Shown: positions 19,074-28,227 of the stretch, piece by piece
Position numbering within the stretch: position 1 is the first letter of the stretch
Layout: each line of letters starts with the position of its first letter
NCBI GenBank assembly: GCA_030448245.1
Contig: JAUJNH010000002.1
Span: forward strand, 175,473-239,472
Origin: Acidimicrobiales bacterium
Lineage (GTDB): Bacteria; Actinomycetota; Acidimicrobiia; Acidimicrobiales; JAUJNH01
Direction: 5' to 3'
DNA: 64,000 nucleotides
Notes under the pieces: model-generated
The model's input: the letters and a program-made list of their open reading frames with translations, nothing else
Told to the model about the DNA's origin: nothing
Databases searched by the model: none
Position numbers and translations under genes: made by a program

Positions 19074-21068
19074 TCAGCCTCGACGGGTGGCCTCGACCAG
19101 GTCGGCCAGGTCGGCCATGATCCGGCTCAGCTCGAAGTCCTTCGGCGTGTAGACCCGGGCCACACCGCGGGCCAGGAGGGTGAGCCGGTCCTCCTCGGGG
19201 ATGATGCCGCCCACCACCACCGGTGCCTCCACCCGGGCCGCCCGCACCAGGCGCAGCACCTCCGGCACCAGCTGGAGGTGGCTGCCCGACAGGATGGAGA
19301 GCCCGATCACGTCGGGGTCCTCGTCCCGGGCGGCGCCGGCGATCTCGGCCGGGCTGAGGCGGATCCCCTGGTACACCACCTCGAAGCCGGCGTCGCGGGC
19401 GGCGACGGCGATCTGCTCGGCCCCGTTGGAGTGACCGTCGAGGCCGGGCTTGCCGACCAGCAGGCGGGGGGGCCCGTCGGGCCACGCCCGGACCCGCGCG
19501 GCCGTGGCGGCCAGGCTCGGCCTCCCGGGCTCCGAGGGGCCGTCCGAGGAGCGGTTCGGCCGGCGGGCGGCTCCGGCGACCCCGGTGGGCGCCCGGTACT
19601 GGCCGAGCTCCTGGCGGAGGGCACCGGCCCACTCGCCGGTGGTGCCGCCGGCAGAGGCCAGGGCGATCGTGGCCGGCATCACGTTCTCGCCGGAGGCGCA
19701 CACCCGGCGCAGCTCGTCCAGCGCGGCGCGCACGGCGTCGCCGTCCCGTCCGGCCCGCCACGCCCTGACGTCGGCCACCAGCTCGGCCTCGGTGGCGGGG
19801 TCGACCAGCAGGATCGACCGGGTGCCGGCACCCAGCGGCGACGGCGCCGTCTCGGTGTAGGTGTTGACGCCGACGACGGTCAGGTCGCCCGACTCGATGC
19901 GCCGGGTCCGCTCGGCCTGGGACGAGACCAGGCGCGCCTTTATGGTGTCCAGCGCCGAGAAGGCGCCTCCGAGCTCGAGGACGTCCTGCAGCTCGACCAT
20001 GGCTGCGTCGGCCAGCTCGGCCGTGCGGGCCTCGATCACGGTGGAGCCGCCGAAGATGTCGGGGTACTCGAGGAGGTCGGTCTCGCTGGCCAGCACCTGC
20101 TGGATGCGCAGGCTCCACTGCTGGTCCCAGGGCCGGGGCAGCCCCAGCGCCTCGTTCCAGGCCGGCAGCTGCAGCGCCCGGGCCCGGGCGTCCCGCGACA
20201 GCAGCACCCCGAGGGCCTCGAGCACGATGCGCTGGACGTTGTTCTCGGGTTGCTGCTCGGTGAGGTTCAGCGAGTTGACCTGCACGCCGTAGCGGAACCG
20301 GCGGTGCTTCGGGTCGGCCACCCCGTAGCGCTCCTGGGTGATCCGGTCCCACAACCAGGTGAAGGCCCGCATCTTGCAGACCTCCTCGACGAAGCGGATG
20401 CCGGCGTTCACGAAGAACGAGATGCGGCCGACCACCGCCCCCATCTCGTCCCGGTGCACCTGGCCGCTGTCGCGCACGGCGTCGAGCACGCCCACCGCGG
20501 TGGCCAGGGCGTAGGCCAGCTCCTGCACCGGGGTCGCCCCCGCCTCCTGGAGGTGGTAGCTGCAGACGTTGATCGGGTTCCACCGCGGGGTGGTGTGCAA
20601 CGTCCAGGCGATCGTGTCGACCGTCAGCCTGCGGCTGGCCTCCGGCGGGAAGATGTACGTGCCGCGGGACAGGTACTCCTTCACGATGTCGTTCTGGGTC
20701 GTGCCGGCCAGCCTGGCGAGGTCGGTGCCCTGCTCCTCGGCGTTGGCCACGTACAGCCCGAGCAGCCAGGGCGCCGTGGCGTTGATCGTCATCGAGGTGT
20801 TCATCACGCCTGGGTCGATGCCGTCGAGCAGCTGGCGCATGTGCCCCAGGTGGGCCACGGGCACGCCCACCTTGCCCACCTCCCCGGCTGCGCTGGGGTC
20901 GTCCGGGTCGTAGCCGCACTGGGTCGGCAGGTCGAAGGCGATCGACAGGCCGGTCTGGCCGCGGGCCAGGTTCTGGCGGTACAGGGCGTTCGAGGCGCGC
21001 GCCGAGGAGTGGCCGGAGTAGGTCCGCATCACCCACGGCGGGTCCCGCTCGGGCAGCGTCGCGCTCAT
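19074..21068 (-). CDS. ecm: Ethylmalonyl-CoA mutase (MeaA-type B12-dependent acyl-CoA mutase)
   Basis: A 664-residue adenosylcobalamin mutase with both domains in one chain. N-terminal barrel: RTYSGHSSARASNALYR, GQTGLSIAFDLPTQCGYD, MNTSMTINATAPWLLGLY, GTTQNDIVKEYLSRGTY, WNPINVCSYHLQEAGATP and LPAWNEALGLPRPWDQQW. C-terminal B12 domain: VGKPGLDGHSNGAEQIA (the DxHxxG histidine) and GLSILSGSH. These blocks match the ethylmalonyl-CoA/MeaA branch better than methylmalonyl-CoA mutase. It would convert ethylmalonyl-CoA to methylsuccinyl-CoA in acetyl-CoA assimilation. ATG 21068 is the start; the open frame upstream is shadow. Confidence 0.9.
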   Translation of the reverse strand: MSATLPERDPPWVMRTYSGHSSARASNALYRQNLARGQTGLSIAFDLPTQCGYDPDDPSAAGEVGKVGVPVAHLGHMRQLLDGIDPGVMNTSMTINATAPWLLGLYVANAEEQGTDLARLAGTTQNDIVKEYLSRGTYIFPPEASRRLTVDTIAWTLHTTPRWNPINVCSYHLQEAGATPVQELAYALATAVGVLDAVRDSGQVHRDEMGAVVGRISFFVNAGIRFVEEVCKMRAFTWLWDRITQERYGVADPKHRRFRYGVQVNSLNLTEQQPENNVQRIVLEALGVLLSRDARARALQLPAWNEALGLPRPWDQQWSLRIQQVLASETDLLEYPDIFGGSTVIEARTAELADAAMVELQDVLELGGAFSALDTIKARLVSSQAERTRRIESGDLTVVGVNTYTETAPSPLGAGTRSILLVDPATEAELVADVRAWRAGRDGDAVRAALDELRRVCASGENVMPATIALASAGGTTGEWAGALRQELGQYRAPTGVAGAARRPNRSSDGPSEPGRPSLAATAARVRAWPDGPPRLLVGKPGLDGHSNGAEQIAVAARDAGFEVVYQGIRLSPAEIAGAARDEDPDVIGLSILSGSHLQLVPEVLRLVRAARVEAPVVVGGIIPEEDRLTLLARGVARVYTPKDFELSRIMADLADLVEATRRG

Positions 21069-21161
21069 CAGGCGAAGTCTCCCCGCTCCGAGGCGACCCG
21101 GCACGTTGTGTTCGTGCCGCCACCGCTTGTGGTCACGGGGAATATGGGCAACCATTGGGTG

Positions 21162-22166
21162 ATGCGGAGGTTCGGCAGGCGGACGGCCATAGGGGCAACC
21201 AGCCTGGCCCTGGTGCTGGCGGCCACCGGCACCAGCCTCGCCGCCGTGCGGTCGGCGAGGAGCGAGGGGGGGGTGGCGCCCTCCGGGATGGCCATGCCGG
21301 CCCCGGCGGCCCGGGGTGCCCGCCCGGGCGTCACGCTGCCGCCGAGCGCCAAGTTCCCTGTGGCCGAGCCGCTCGACCCGACCCGGCCGCCCCAGCCCGG
21401 ATCGCCCGTACCAGGTGCGGTGATCCCGGCGCCGGCGGCACCAGCAGGCGAGCGAGGAGCGGCGCCCGCCGACCCCGATCCCCGAGCGCCCCAGCCCGGG
21501 GCCTCCGCCCAGCCCGGTGGCCCGGCGCCCCAGGCGAGCCAGCGGCCCCGCATCGCGCCACCCGTCCCGATCAGCGGCCCTTCCCCCACCCTGCCGCAGG
21601 GCGGCAGCCTCACGCCCCCGCTCGGCTGCCCCAGCGACACGGCCGTCGGAGCGCTGGCCCCGGCAGCCGGGGTCCTGCGGGCCGTCGACTTCACCCTGGC
21701 CTGGCCGGGCCGCGGGCCGCTGGTTCTGCTGCCCCAGGTCAGCGCCGTGCGGGGCCCGGGCGTGCCCATCACGATCGTCGGGTCGACGTCCGGGGCCCTG
21801 GCCACCGACGGCTCCAGCCTCAGCCTGGACGGGCCCGTCACCACCGGCTACACGGTGCTCTCCGGCGGGACCATCGCCCAGGGCACCATCCGGTTCGGGG
21901 CCGACGCGCCGGTCACCGACGTCGCCCGCGACGCCTGCCCCGACCGCAGCTTCGTGCTGCACGACATCGCCCGGGCCACGCTTGCGGGCAGCCCCCTGCG
22001 CATCGTCGGTGTCGTCGCCACGCCCGGCACCATCACCATCGACGAGCACGGCGGCGTTGCCCGGTTCCGGTCGGCGTCGGCCGGGACGCACCGGGTCAGC
22101 CTCCTCACCGCCAGCGACGCCGGCGTCGCCGGCCCGATGGTGAACGTCACCGTCACGGTCGGCTGA
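21162..22166 (+). CDS. Exported proline-rich protein
   Basis: A 334-residue protein with a twin-arginine-containing leader (MRRFGRRTAIGATSLALVLA) and an Ala-rich cleavage region. A Pro/Ala/Gly-rich low-complexity stretch of about 130 residues follows, then a folded-looking C-terminal domain of about 170 residues (CPSDTAVGALAP to MVNVTVTV). No recognised domain. The linker suggests a domain held away from the membrane or wall. ATG 21144 is an alternative start. Divergent from the mutase gene. Confidence 0.72.
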   Translation: MRRFGRRTAIGATSLALVLAATGTSLAAVRSARSEGGVAPSGMAMPAPAARGARPGVTLPPSAKFPVAEPLDPTRPPQPGSPVPGAVIPAPAAPAGERGAAPADPDPRAPQPGASAQPGGPAPQASQRPRIAPPVPISGPSPTLPQGGSLTPPLGCPSDTAVGALAPAAGVLRAVDFTLAWPGRGPLVLLPQVSAVRGPGVPITIVGSTSGALATDGSSLSLDGPVTTGYTVLSGGTIAQGTIRFGADAPVTDVARDACPDRSFVLHDIARATLAGSPLRIVGVVATPGTITIDEHGGVARFRSASAGTHRVSLLTASDAGVAGPMVNVTVTVG

Positions 22167-22190
22167 GCGGGGCTCCGACCGGCGTCGGTC

Positions 22191-23397
22191 TCAGCCCAGC
22201 TGGAAGGCGGCGTGCAGGGACTGCACGGCCCGCTCGGCGTCGGCCTGGTGGACCACGACGCTGATGCGGATCGGCGAGGTGGAGATCATCTCGATGTTGA
22301 TCTGCTCGCCGGCGAGGGTGCGGAACACCGTGGCGGCCACGCCCGGGTTGGTCTTCATGCCGGCGCCGATGATCGAGACCTTGGCGATGTCGGCATCCGC
22401 GGTCACGTCGGCGCGCCGATCTGGGCCCGGAGGCTGCGACTGGCATCGAGGCCGACCACGAGGTCGCGGACCGGGATCGTGAACGAGATGTCGGTCCGGC
22501 CCTCGAGCGAGGTGTTCTGCACGATCATGTCGACGTTCACGTCACGCTCGGCCAGAGCGCTGAACAGCGTGGCCGACACCCCCACCCGGTCGGGGACACC
22601 GGCCACGGTGACCTTGGCCTCGCCGACCTCGTGCACGACGGCCGACACGATGGCCTGCTCCACGACTTCCTCCTCCGGGCCGACCCGGGTGCCGGGCTCC
22701 CACGTGAACGACGAACGGATCTCCAGGCGCACCTGGTGGGTGCGGGCGAACTCGGCCGCCCTGACGTCGGGCTTCGGGCACCCGGCCGCGCACATCTCGA
22801 GCAGCTCCCCCACGACAGGTGGGGAGGCGGCGGGCCGTCGGCACCACGCGGGTCGGCCGAGAACACGCCTGACACGTCGGTGTAGATCTCGGCCCGGTCC
22901 GCCCCGAGCGCCGCGGCCAGGGCCACGGCAGTGGTGTCGGTGCCTCCCCGGCCGAGGGTGGTGACGTCCTTGCCGGTGGAGACGCCCTGGAAGCCGGCGA
23001 CGACCACGACCCGACCGGCGTCCAGCGCCTCGCGCACCCGGTCGCCCCGCACCTCCAGGATCCGGGCCCGCTGGTGGCTGGCGTCGGTGATGATCCCGGC
23101 CTGGCTGCCCGTGAGCGACACCGCCGGCATCCCGAGGTCGGCCAGCGCCATGGTGAGCAGGGCCATGGAGATGCGCTCGCCGGAGGAGAGCAGGAGGTCC
23201 ATCTCGCGGCCCGGGCGGCTGGTGGAGACGTCGGCAGCCAGGCGGTCGAGGTCGTCGGTGGTCTTGCCCATGGCCGAGATGGCGACCACCACGTCGTCGC
23301 CCCGGCGGCGGGCTCGAGCGATGTAGTCGGCCACCGAGCGGATGCGCTCGGCGTCGGCCACCGACGTGCCGCCGTACTTGTGCACCACCAGCGCCAC
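22191..23397 (-). CDS. lysC: Aspartate kinase, frame broken at three places
   Basis: First enzyme of the aspartate family (Lys, Thr, Met, diaminopimelate). The catalytic part starts [19 protein letters not shown] and includes [14 protein letters not shown] and [19 protein letters not shown]. After [11 protein letters not shown] (near 22855) the frame changes to read VVPTARRLP. It changes again near 22818 to VVGELLEM and SSFTWEPGT, then the ACT domains. It changes a third time near 22410, where GCGCGCCGAC seems to lack a G. The last segment is [20 protein letters not shown] to FQLG. All parts of a normal enzyme are present in order, so sequencing error is likelier than gene death for an enzyme of this importance. 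Confidence 0.88.
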
Positions 23398-23446
23398 GAG
23401 GGCCGCAGGCTACCCGTGGCTGCCCCACCGCTAGGGTCCGTTTCCC

Positions 23447-24301
23447 GTGGCCAGCACCAAGCGGCAGCGGAAGAAGGAGAACCAGGCCGCCCGCCGGGCC
23501 GCCCTCGAGGCGGCCCGCAGGCGGCAGCGGCGGCGGCGGCAGGTGCGCAACCTCGCCGGCCTGGCCCTCGGAGTGGTGCTCCTGGCCGCAGTCCTCGCGT
23601 TCGTCTACCGCCAGGGCGAGGACGACAGCGCCGCTCCGCCCACCACGTCCACCGCCCCGCCCGCCACCCTGGCCTCATTCCCGCCCGTGCCACCCGGGCG
23701 GGAGATCAAGGGTGAGACCCCCTGCCCGCAGCCGGCCGGGGAGGAGCGGGCCTCGAGCTTCGAGAAGGCACCGCCGATGTGCATCGACCCGGCCAAGAGG
23801 TACCGGGCCGTGTTCACCACCTCGGCCGGCGGGGTGAAGGTCGACCTCGACACCAAGCGCACCCCGCTCACGACCAACAACTTCGTGGTGCTCGCCCGGT
23901 ACCGCTACTACGACGGGACGTCGTTCTCGCGCACCGACGTCGACCTCGACATCATCCAGGGCGGTGCCCCCAACCAGTCGATCGCCGACCCCGGCCCCGG
24001 CTACACCATCAAGGACGAGGGGGCACCGTTCACCTACACCGAAGGTGACCTGGTCATGGCCCGAAGCGACTCGCCCGACTCCGCCAGCGCCCAGTACTTC
24101 TTCTCGGCCGGCCCCAATACAGCCAGCCTGAACGGCGACGGCTCCTACGTCACGTTCGGCAAGGCGGCCGAGGGCCTCGACGTGCTGAAGGGCGTGCTGG
24201 CCAGCCACGTCGACTGCCCCGACCCCGAAGACCCGTCGTGCCTCGGCGGCGCCCCGCAGCCCCCGGTCAAGGTCGACACGGTCACCATCGAAGAGACATG
24301 A
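23447..24301 (+). CDS. Membrane-anchored cyclophilin-like protein
   Basis: A 284-residue protein: very basic N-terminus (RRRQRRRRQVR), one membrane helix (LAGLALGVVLLAAVLAFVY, residues 36-54), a Thr/Pro linker, then a cyclophilin-type peptidyl-prolyl isomerase domain (TTNNFVVLARYRYYDGTSF, QYFFSAGPNT). Several active-site positions differ from cyclophilin A: FHR is FSR here and QFFI is QYFF, so isomerase activity may be weak. GTG start. It is followed by a second, soluble cyclophilin on the same strand, and is likely an extracytoplasmic folding factor. Confidence 0.85.
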   Translation: MASTKRQRKKENQAARRAALEAARRRQRRRRQVRNLAGLALGVVLLAAVLAFVYRQGEDDSAAPPTTSTAPPATLASFPPVPPGREIKGETPCPQPAGEERASSFEKAPPMCIDPAKRYRAVFTTSAGGVKVDLDTKRTPLTTNNFVVLARYRYYDGTSFSRTDVDLDIIQGGAPNQSIADPGPGYTIKDEGAPFTYTEGDLVMARSDSPDSASAQYFFSAGPNTASLNGDGSYVTFGKAAEGLDVLKGVLASHVDCPDPEDPSCLGGAPQPPVKVDTVTIEET

Positions 24302-24403
24302 CCGACGGGTCGCCGCCCCGCCAGCGGGCTGATCCGATGCCGACCCGCACACGGTGAAGGCCTCGACCCCGGGGTCCACACCACGACCACCAGAGGAGCC
24401 CGC

Positions 24404-24964
24404 ATGACCCACCCCTGCCCGAACCCCGACGGCTCGAGCCCGAAGACCCAGCAGTTCGACGACCAGCCGCCGATGTGCATCGACGCCACCAAGCGCTACA
24501 CGGCGCTGCTGTCGACGTCGGTGGGCGACCTCGTCATCGCCCTCGACGCCGCCGCCGCCCCCCTCACGGTGAACAACTTCGTCTTCCTGGCCCGGTACCA
24601 CTACTACGAAGGGGTCATCTTCCACCGCATCATCCGCGGGTTCATGTGCCAGGGCGGTGACCCCACCGGCACCGGCCGGGGCGGCCCCGGGTACCGGTTC
24701 GCCGACGAGCTGCCGAAGCCGGGCCGGTACCAGATCGGCTCGGTCGCCATGGCCAACGCCGGGCCCAACACCAACGGCAGCCAGTTCTTCATCATCTCGG
24801 GCCCCCAGGGCGTCCGCCTCCCGCCGCAGTACTCCCTGTTCGGCCAGGTGGTCACCGGGCTCGACGTGCTCGAGGCCATGCAGTCGCTGCCGGTGGGCGC
24901 ACAGGACCGCCCGAACGACCCGCCCGTCATCCGGTCCGTCACCAGCACCGAACACGAGGATTGA
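24404..24964 (+). CDS. Peptidyl-prolyl cis-trans isomerase, cyclophilin type
   Basis: Compact 186-residue cyclophilin without a signal peptide. Active-site blocks are intact: VIFHRIIRGFMCQGGDPTGTG, GSVAMANAGPNTNGSQFFI and LFGQVVTGLDVLEAM. The first 40 residues (CPNPDGSSPKTQQFDDQPPMCIDATKRYTA) resemble the linker before the domain in the preceding gene (KAPPMCIDPAKRYRA), so the pair is a tandem duplication, this copy having lost the membrane helix. Cytoplasmic protein-folding role. Confidence 0.92.
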   Translation: MTHPCPNPDGSSPKTQQFDDQPPMCIDATKRYTALLSTSVGDLVIALDAAAAPLTVNNFVFLARYHYYEGVIFHRIIRGFMCQGGDPTGTGRGGPGYRFADELPKPGRYQIGSVAMANAGPNTNGSQFFIISGPQGVRLPPQYSLFGQVVTGLDVLEAMQSLPVGAQDRPNDPPVIRSVTSTEHED

Positions 24965-24976
24965 CGGTTCGGAGCC

Positions 24977-25660
24977 TCAGGGCAGGGCGGTGAGGGGGAC
25001 GATCTCGCCGTCGAGGTGGATCGTGACCCGTTCGGGGAGGACGCCGTCGGCCCGCCAGCCGCCGGTGTCCTTGACCACGGCGGTCTGCTCCGGGATCCCG
25101 AGCAGGTGGACGCCCGGGGGGGCCAGCCTGAGGGTGCGGTGCTCGGCGGCCGCGCCCAGGTGCGGTACCACGGCCAGGTTCTCGAGCATGCCGAGTCCGA
25201 GGGTGAAGGCCCCGCCCCGGGGATCGACCATCGGGTCGCCCAGCACCATGGCGCCGGCCGACGAGCCCGCCACGGCCGAGCCGTCCCGCCACGCCTCGAG
25301 CAGCGCCTCCCACAGCGGGGTCTCCTTCAGGACGCTCCGCAGGTGGAGGGGCGAACCGCCCGTCAGGTAGAGGAACCGAGCCGACCGCACGGCCTCGACG
25401 TGCTCGGGCTGGTGGGCGTCGGCTCGGCCCAGGACCGGCACCTCGCGGACCTTCACCCCGAGCGCCTCGAAGTGGGCTGCCGCGGTGGCCACCGCCCGCT
25501 CGGGGCGTTCGAAGGCGGCGGCGGTGGGCAGCACCGCGACCTCGGGACCGCCGAGCGACTCGAGCAGGGCCGCGTCCAGCCCACGCAGCCCGTCGGAGAA
25601 CTCGCCGCCCCCGACGAGCACCAGGGGGCCGTACCCAGCGCCAGCGGTCACACGAGGCAC
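24977..25660 (-). CDS. Peptidase S51 (cyanophycinase/dipeptidase E) family protein
   Basis: A 227-residue class I glutaminase-like fold. The nucleophile is Ser134 in AGSSAGAMV, preceded by the loop LYLTGGSPLHLRSVL and the strand-turn LVLVGGGEFSDG at the N-terminus. This fits S51 serine peptidases (cyanophycinase or aspartyl dipeptidase relatives). Substrate unknown; cyanophycin synthetase is not in the window. Convergent with the cyclophilin gene, 12 nt apart. Confidence 0.8.
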   Translation of the reverse strand: MPRVTAGAGYGPLVLVGGGEFSDGLRGLDAALLESLGGPEVAVLPTAAAFERPERAVATAAAHFEALGVKVREVPVLGRADAHQPEHVEAVRSARFLYLTGGSPLHLRSVLKETPLWEALLEAWRDGSAVAGSSAGAMVLGDPMVDPRGGAFTLGLGMLENLAVVPHLGAAAEHRTLRLAPPGVHLLGIPEQTAVVKDTGGWRADGVLPERVTIHLDGEIVPLTALP

Positions 25661-25681
25661 CGTAGCGGGGGGCCGAGGGGC

Positions 25682-26317
25682 TCAACGAGGCCCGGTCGGC
25701 GACGGCCGCACCCGGACGACGGCCTGGCCGGCGACGGCGAGGACGAGCGGCGGGGGGAGGCGGAGCCAGCGTTGCTCGATCGGCACCAGGCCGGCGGATC
25801 GCAGCGCCGAGGTGGGAGGCCGGTCGAGGTGGCAGCCGCCAGCCATGCGCTCCCACCGCGGTGACAACAGCGCCTGCACCCGGCCGGCCGGGCCACCCGC
25901 CCGCACGTGCTCGAGGAACGCCACCCGGCCGCCGCCGGCCAGCGCCCTCCGCAGGGCCGAGGCGGTGGCCTCGGGGTCGGGAGTCGAGCACAGCACGAAG
26001 GTCGAGACGACCGTGTCGTACGACGCTGCGAGGAACGGCCCCTCGGGCGCGGCGGCGTGCACGGCCACCGAGAAGGGCCAGGAACCTGCGGCCACCCGCC
26101 GCTCCAGGCGCCGCCGCCGGAGCGGGTCGGGCTCGCACACGTCGACGTGGTCCACGCCCGAGGGGTACCAGGCCAGGTTGGCGCCGGTCCCGGCACCGAC
26201 CTCCAGCACCCGCCCCCGCACCCCCGCCAGGAGCAGGGCCCGGGCCGGGCCGACGACCGAGCGCTCGACCGGCCCGCGCAGCACGCCATGGGCTGCGAGC
26301 AAGGAGCTGGCCGTCAT
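25682..26317 (-). CDS. Class I SAM-dependent methyltransferase
   Basis: About 211 residues. The SAM-binding motif I is VLEVGAGTGANLAWY, the acidic loop is VDVCEPD, and motif IV-like sequence is YDTVVSTFVLCSTPD; this is the Methyltransf_11 pattern. The late segment WERMAGGCHLDRPP resembles phospholipid or ubiquinone/menaquinone-type methyltransferases. Start taken at ATG 26317, since the longer frame begins with an unlikely TTG. Substrate unknown. Confidence 0.85.
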   Translation of the reverse strand: MTASSLLAAHGVLRGPVERSVVGPARALLLAGVRGRVLEVGAGTGANLAWYPSGVDHVDVCEPDPLRRRRLERRVAAGSWPFSVAVHAAAPEGPFLAASYDTVVSTFVLCSTPDPEATASALRRALAGGGRVAFLEHVRAGGPAGRVQALLSPRWERMAGGCHLDRPPTSALRSAGLVPIEQRWLRLPPPLVLAVAGQAVVRVRPSPTGPR

Positions 26318-26365
26318 GGGCCAGATGGTATTGAACAACAAGTTACCGATCAGTAGGTTGATGCC

Positions 26366-26506
26366 ATGGCCAACGGGAAGGGCGGAGTGCTGGGGTCGGG
26401 CGTCATGAGCACCGGCATCGCCGAGACCGCGGCAAAGGCCGGGTTCGACGTGGTCCTCCGCAGCCGAAGTGCGGCGACGGCCGACGCCTACGAGGACCGG
26501 CGCTGA
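26366..26506 (+). pseudogene. Truncated N-terminus of 3-hydroxyacyl-CoA dehydrogenase
   Basis: Forty-six codons reading GGVLGSGVMSTGIAETAAKAG then DVVLRSRSAATADAYEDRR and stop. GxGxM(G)xxIA is the Rossmann NAD-binding turn of 3-hydroxybutyryl-CoA dehydrogenases. The protein ends before the first 50 residues are complete, and nothing downstream continues it. It is most simply the 5' stub of a deleted gene. Confidence 0.6.
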
Positions 26507-26534
26507 GCGAACTGCCGCGGGGACCCGAGCGGCG

Positions 26535-28204
<1,670 letters not shown>

Positions 28205-28227
28205 GGCTCCTGCCGGCGGCGCCTCCC

